In this document: piece after piece, positions 61,565-64,000 of the stretch
How positions within the stretch are numbered: position 1 is the stretch's first letter
Layout of the letters: each line of letters begins with the position of its first letter
DNA from: Anopheles merus
Lineage: Eukaryota; Arthropoda; Insecta; Diptera; Culicidae
Assembly: GCF_017562075.2 (NCBI RefSeq)
Contig: NC_054084.1
Location: 7,358,001 to 7,422,000 of the forward strand
Direction: 5' to 3'
DNA: 64,000 nucleotides
The notes under the pieces: generated by a model
What the model was told of the DNA's origin: nothing
Seen by the model: the letters and a program-made list of their open reading frames with translations, nothing else
The model's database searches: none
Program-made: the position numbers and the translations under genes

Positions 61565-64000
61565 CTTCGTGATGCTTTCCTTCTGTCAGGCGTTCCTCCT
61601 GCTCCCCTGACAGTCCCTTACATAATGACTCCGGCCACCAAAAATTGTGTTAAGGTGTTTTTTGCATGCTCTTGGTGTTTTTTTTTTCTTTGTACATACG
61701 TCTTCGCTGATGTCTACATACATCCTTTTGCGCGCATTCGCATCCGTCGAAAGTTGTCCCGTTTCGCGCTCCAAAGTGTTTGCAAATCACATCACGGGCG
61801 TACAGGCAGCCTGCGATTGTCGAACGAATCCATCGCCTGCCGGGTGAGGCTACCGTGGTGCAAATGAAACATGCCGGTGCCGTTTGCATCCTTCCCGGGT
61901 GGAAGAAAGTAAAAAGAAGAACCGACTAGCCGGAGCGGTACACCGCCCCGAAAAGTGAACGCCTTGTCGTTCGGAGCGGCAGCAGAGGGTGTACGTTTTT
62001 TTGTTGCGGTTAATGCTGTAAAGCCGTTTTTGATTACCTCACATGGGTAACGGGGACCAAAACAGGGGATGTAGCGAAGGAACCAATAATTTATGCATAA
62101 TATTTAGTGCAGCTCGAGCACTTGCACTTGAACTATGAGCTGCAGGAAAGGAATGGCAATAGTAATACCTGGCCTTCTAGGGTAGGCAAAGAGTAGCATT
62201 AAGTACGGGATTGTTCTAGCTCATCGTAAGAGAGTTTATTATGCTTTAAATGAAACATTGTGTGCAATTTTCAAGATTTATTTAATTCCATACGAATGTT
62301 TTTAAGAATAGCTTTAGTATTTTGCCAGGAGATGGCGCTATTATGAACTTAATAATTTTTTATCGATGTTTTAATAGCTTAAGCATTGAAATTTTTATAT
62401 ACTATGATTATTACCTGACGCTTGAGATACTAGCTAAATTGATTTGTAATTTATTACTACTTACATGGTTACTGTCTTGCCTGGCAACGTTTTAGTTTGA
62501 CATTATGTAGCACTGTTTAGTATGTTATTAATTTCACTGAAAAAAATGAAGATGTTAAAGCGCCATCTGACTGGAAATACCTGCAACTAGTTCATCTAAT
62601 CTTTAAGAACATTGTTTATATATGACTGCTACTCTCATGCATCGACGCCAAAGCAGATACTCTTGTTTAATAAAACATAAAACAATGACACAATTTATCT
62701 TTTTCTCCTTCCAACATAAAGAAAACATCTCGAATTATGAAACAGAACTCGATCTGCCTTTAAGCGAACAAAAAACCCTCCACTGTTGCTGAAATGTTGA
62801 TCTCGTTCGTTCCGATTTATTAAGGAGCTGCTTAAGATGTTAATATAGCACCGTCTTCGAAACTTCGAGCCAAAAACCACTCAACCCTGCAGCTAGCTAC
62901 CGGCCTAAAAAATTACACTCTTCCTTTTCCACGTACCAAAAATGGTGCAAAATAAAAGCAAAACAACACCCAAAGCCCCGTGTTGAGCCTGCTCCCCTTA
63001 TCATAAAGTTGAACCATTTTTAATGCAATAAATTTTTACGTTATTCCGCTTATTGGCAATTTCACGAGGACTATCAACGGGACTCTTCGAGCGAAGGTTC
63101 ACGTTTTACTAGTGGTTTTTTTTTTGGTGCACTGCCAGGGTTTTTTTTTTCACCGAGGAGTTTAATTCTCTTTGCTTCTCTCCTTCCCGGGCTACTATGC
63201 TTACAAATGGAGCGCAGATAATGCGAAATGATACACTTTGCATAATGAGCTATCACGTCTCGCGTCGGTACGATCTCGCGGGCCGGCGAGAAAAGGGGTC
63301 CAACGAGCCAACTGTATTAAACACTGGAATCTGGAGCTTCCCTCATTTGGCCGGAGACCAGCCAAAGTCCCACAATGACATCTTCGTGGGGAAATTATGA
63401 ACCATTGGTGCGAAAATTGTACCCCCAGCTATAAAGCGACAAGCGCAAGGCCACTGTTGTGGATCGTGCAGTCGCAAATTTATCGTTCAAGCGAGAGAAG
63501 AACAAAAAAAACCGCGTAAAATGTCCTGCAGCTGCGATAAAGCACACGGAAAGGAGTGGTTTTGGCGTTTTATTTCCCGTATCAATCGAAATCGGAATGG
63601 AAATATGCGTTCGCAGCAGCGTTTTGAAGCGTTTTATTCTTTTTGCTCTTCGTCCGTTTGCGTTTCACTTTCAAGCTCACGGATCGTACGGATCTTTCCG
63701 TGTGCACATTCCCGTAGCGGATGCGCTTTAAAAAGTGCATTCGTGTGCACCCAAGCAAAGGGCATGGGCACACACGGGCCGGGAAATTATTTACGACCCA
63801 CCGAACAGAACCGTACAGAAATCACTCACACGATCGCGGGCGCCCGCGAAAAAAAATATGCTTCGACAAACGGGAATTCGATACAATTCGAGTTTTCCCC
63901 TTCGGTTGCAATTACACGCCTGCGTCACGTGCAATTGCACCTCTGCAAAAGGCAATTAATTCGACACCAACCACCGTGTGCGGATGATGCGCGTTCGACG
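61565..64000. other. No gene recognised
   Basis: 62.1-62.7 kb is very AT-rich with another weak composition flip. The right end (63.4-64.0 kb) has short overlapping frames and an AATTAATT word at 63954. Nothing coding can be supported; a gene could continue past the window edge. Confidence 0.5.

Overview
The window looks like a gene-poor stretch of an Anopheles (malaria mosquito) chromosome. The main clue to the organism is a degraded element at 58138-58312 whose 3' body, B box and tail closely resemble the tRNA-derived Anopheles SINE200 family as I recall it. The rest fits an insect nuclear genome: AT-rich valleys alternate with GC-rich blocks, short GT/CA, GA/CT and GCT microsatellites are frequent, and there are no operons or ribosome-binding sites. 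Apart from the SINE, a neighbouring tRNA-like SINE head and simple repeats, I recognise no gene family anywhere. There is no tRNA gene, rRNA, CRISPR array, transposase or reverse transcriptase that I can defend.

The longest open frame is 269 codons (20156-20965, +). Most open frames are about the length expected by chance in 64 kb, and many GC-rich blocks are open in three or more frames at once. The window is therefore best read as intergenic and/or long-intron DNA that may contain a few small exons. The better exon candidates, all without recognised homology, are: 57076-57357 (-), a terminal-exon-like frame whose stop lies inside a poly(A) hexamer; 8871-9068 (-), a charged 65-residue frame with GC-rich third positions; 25077-25301 (+), which follows an unusually good branch point and acceptor; 30762-30935 (+), lying between a TATA/Inr pair and a strong donor; and 23060-23197 (-), 45 residues that start with a signal-peptide-like segment.

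Layout: 1-5100, mixed sequence with a GC-rich block at about 1.5-4.8 kb; 5.1-12.4 kb, mixed, with the two-strand candidate at 8.6-9.1 kb; 12.4-20.1 kb, no clear genes, one TATA-like site near 19.54 kb and a 21-base poly-G run; 20.1-25.3 kb, the GC-rich block with the longest frame, the secreted-like micro-ORF and the 25.1 kb exon candidate; 25.3-36 kb, including the 30.7-31.0 kb promoter-like unit and an 18-base poly-G run; 36-57 kb, long apparently non-coding DNA with GA/CT and CA/GT microsatellites; 57-58.5 kb, the terminal-exon candidate and the SINE cluster; 58.5-64 kb, GC-rich blocks without a recognisable gene.

The most interesting large-scale pattern is a recurring flip in strand composition. 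A G+T-rich segment, then an AT-rich valley, then an A+C-rich segment recurs in the same polarity, for example around 22.3, 28.1, 31.5 and 51.1 kb. No assigned feature explains it. All coding calls are hypotheses made by reading the sequence; no homology search could be run.
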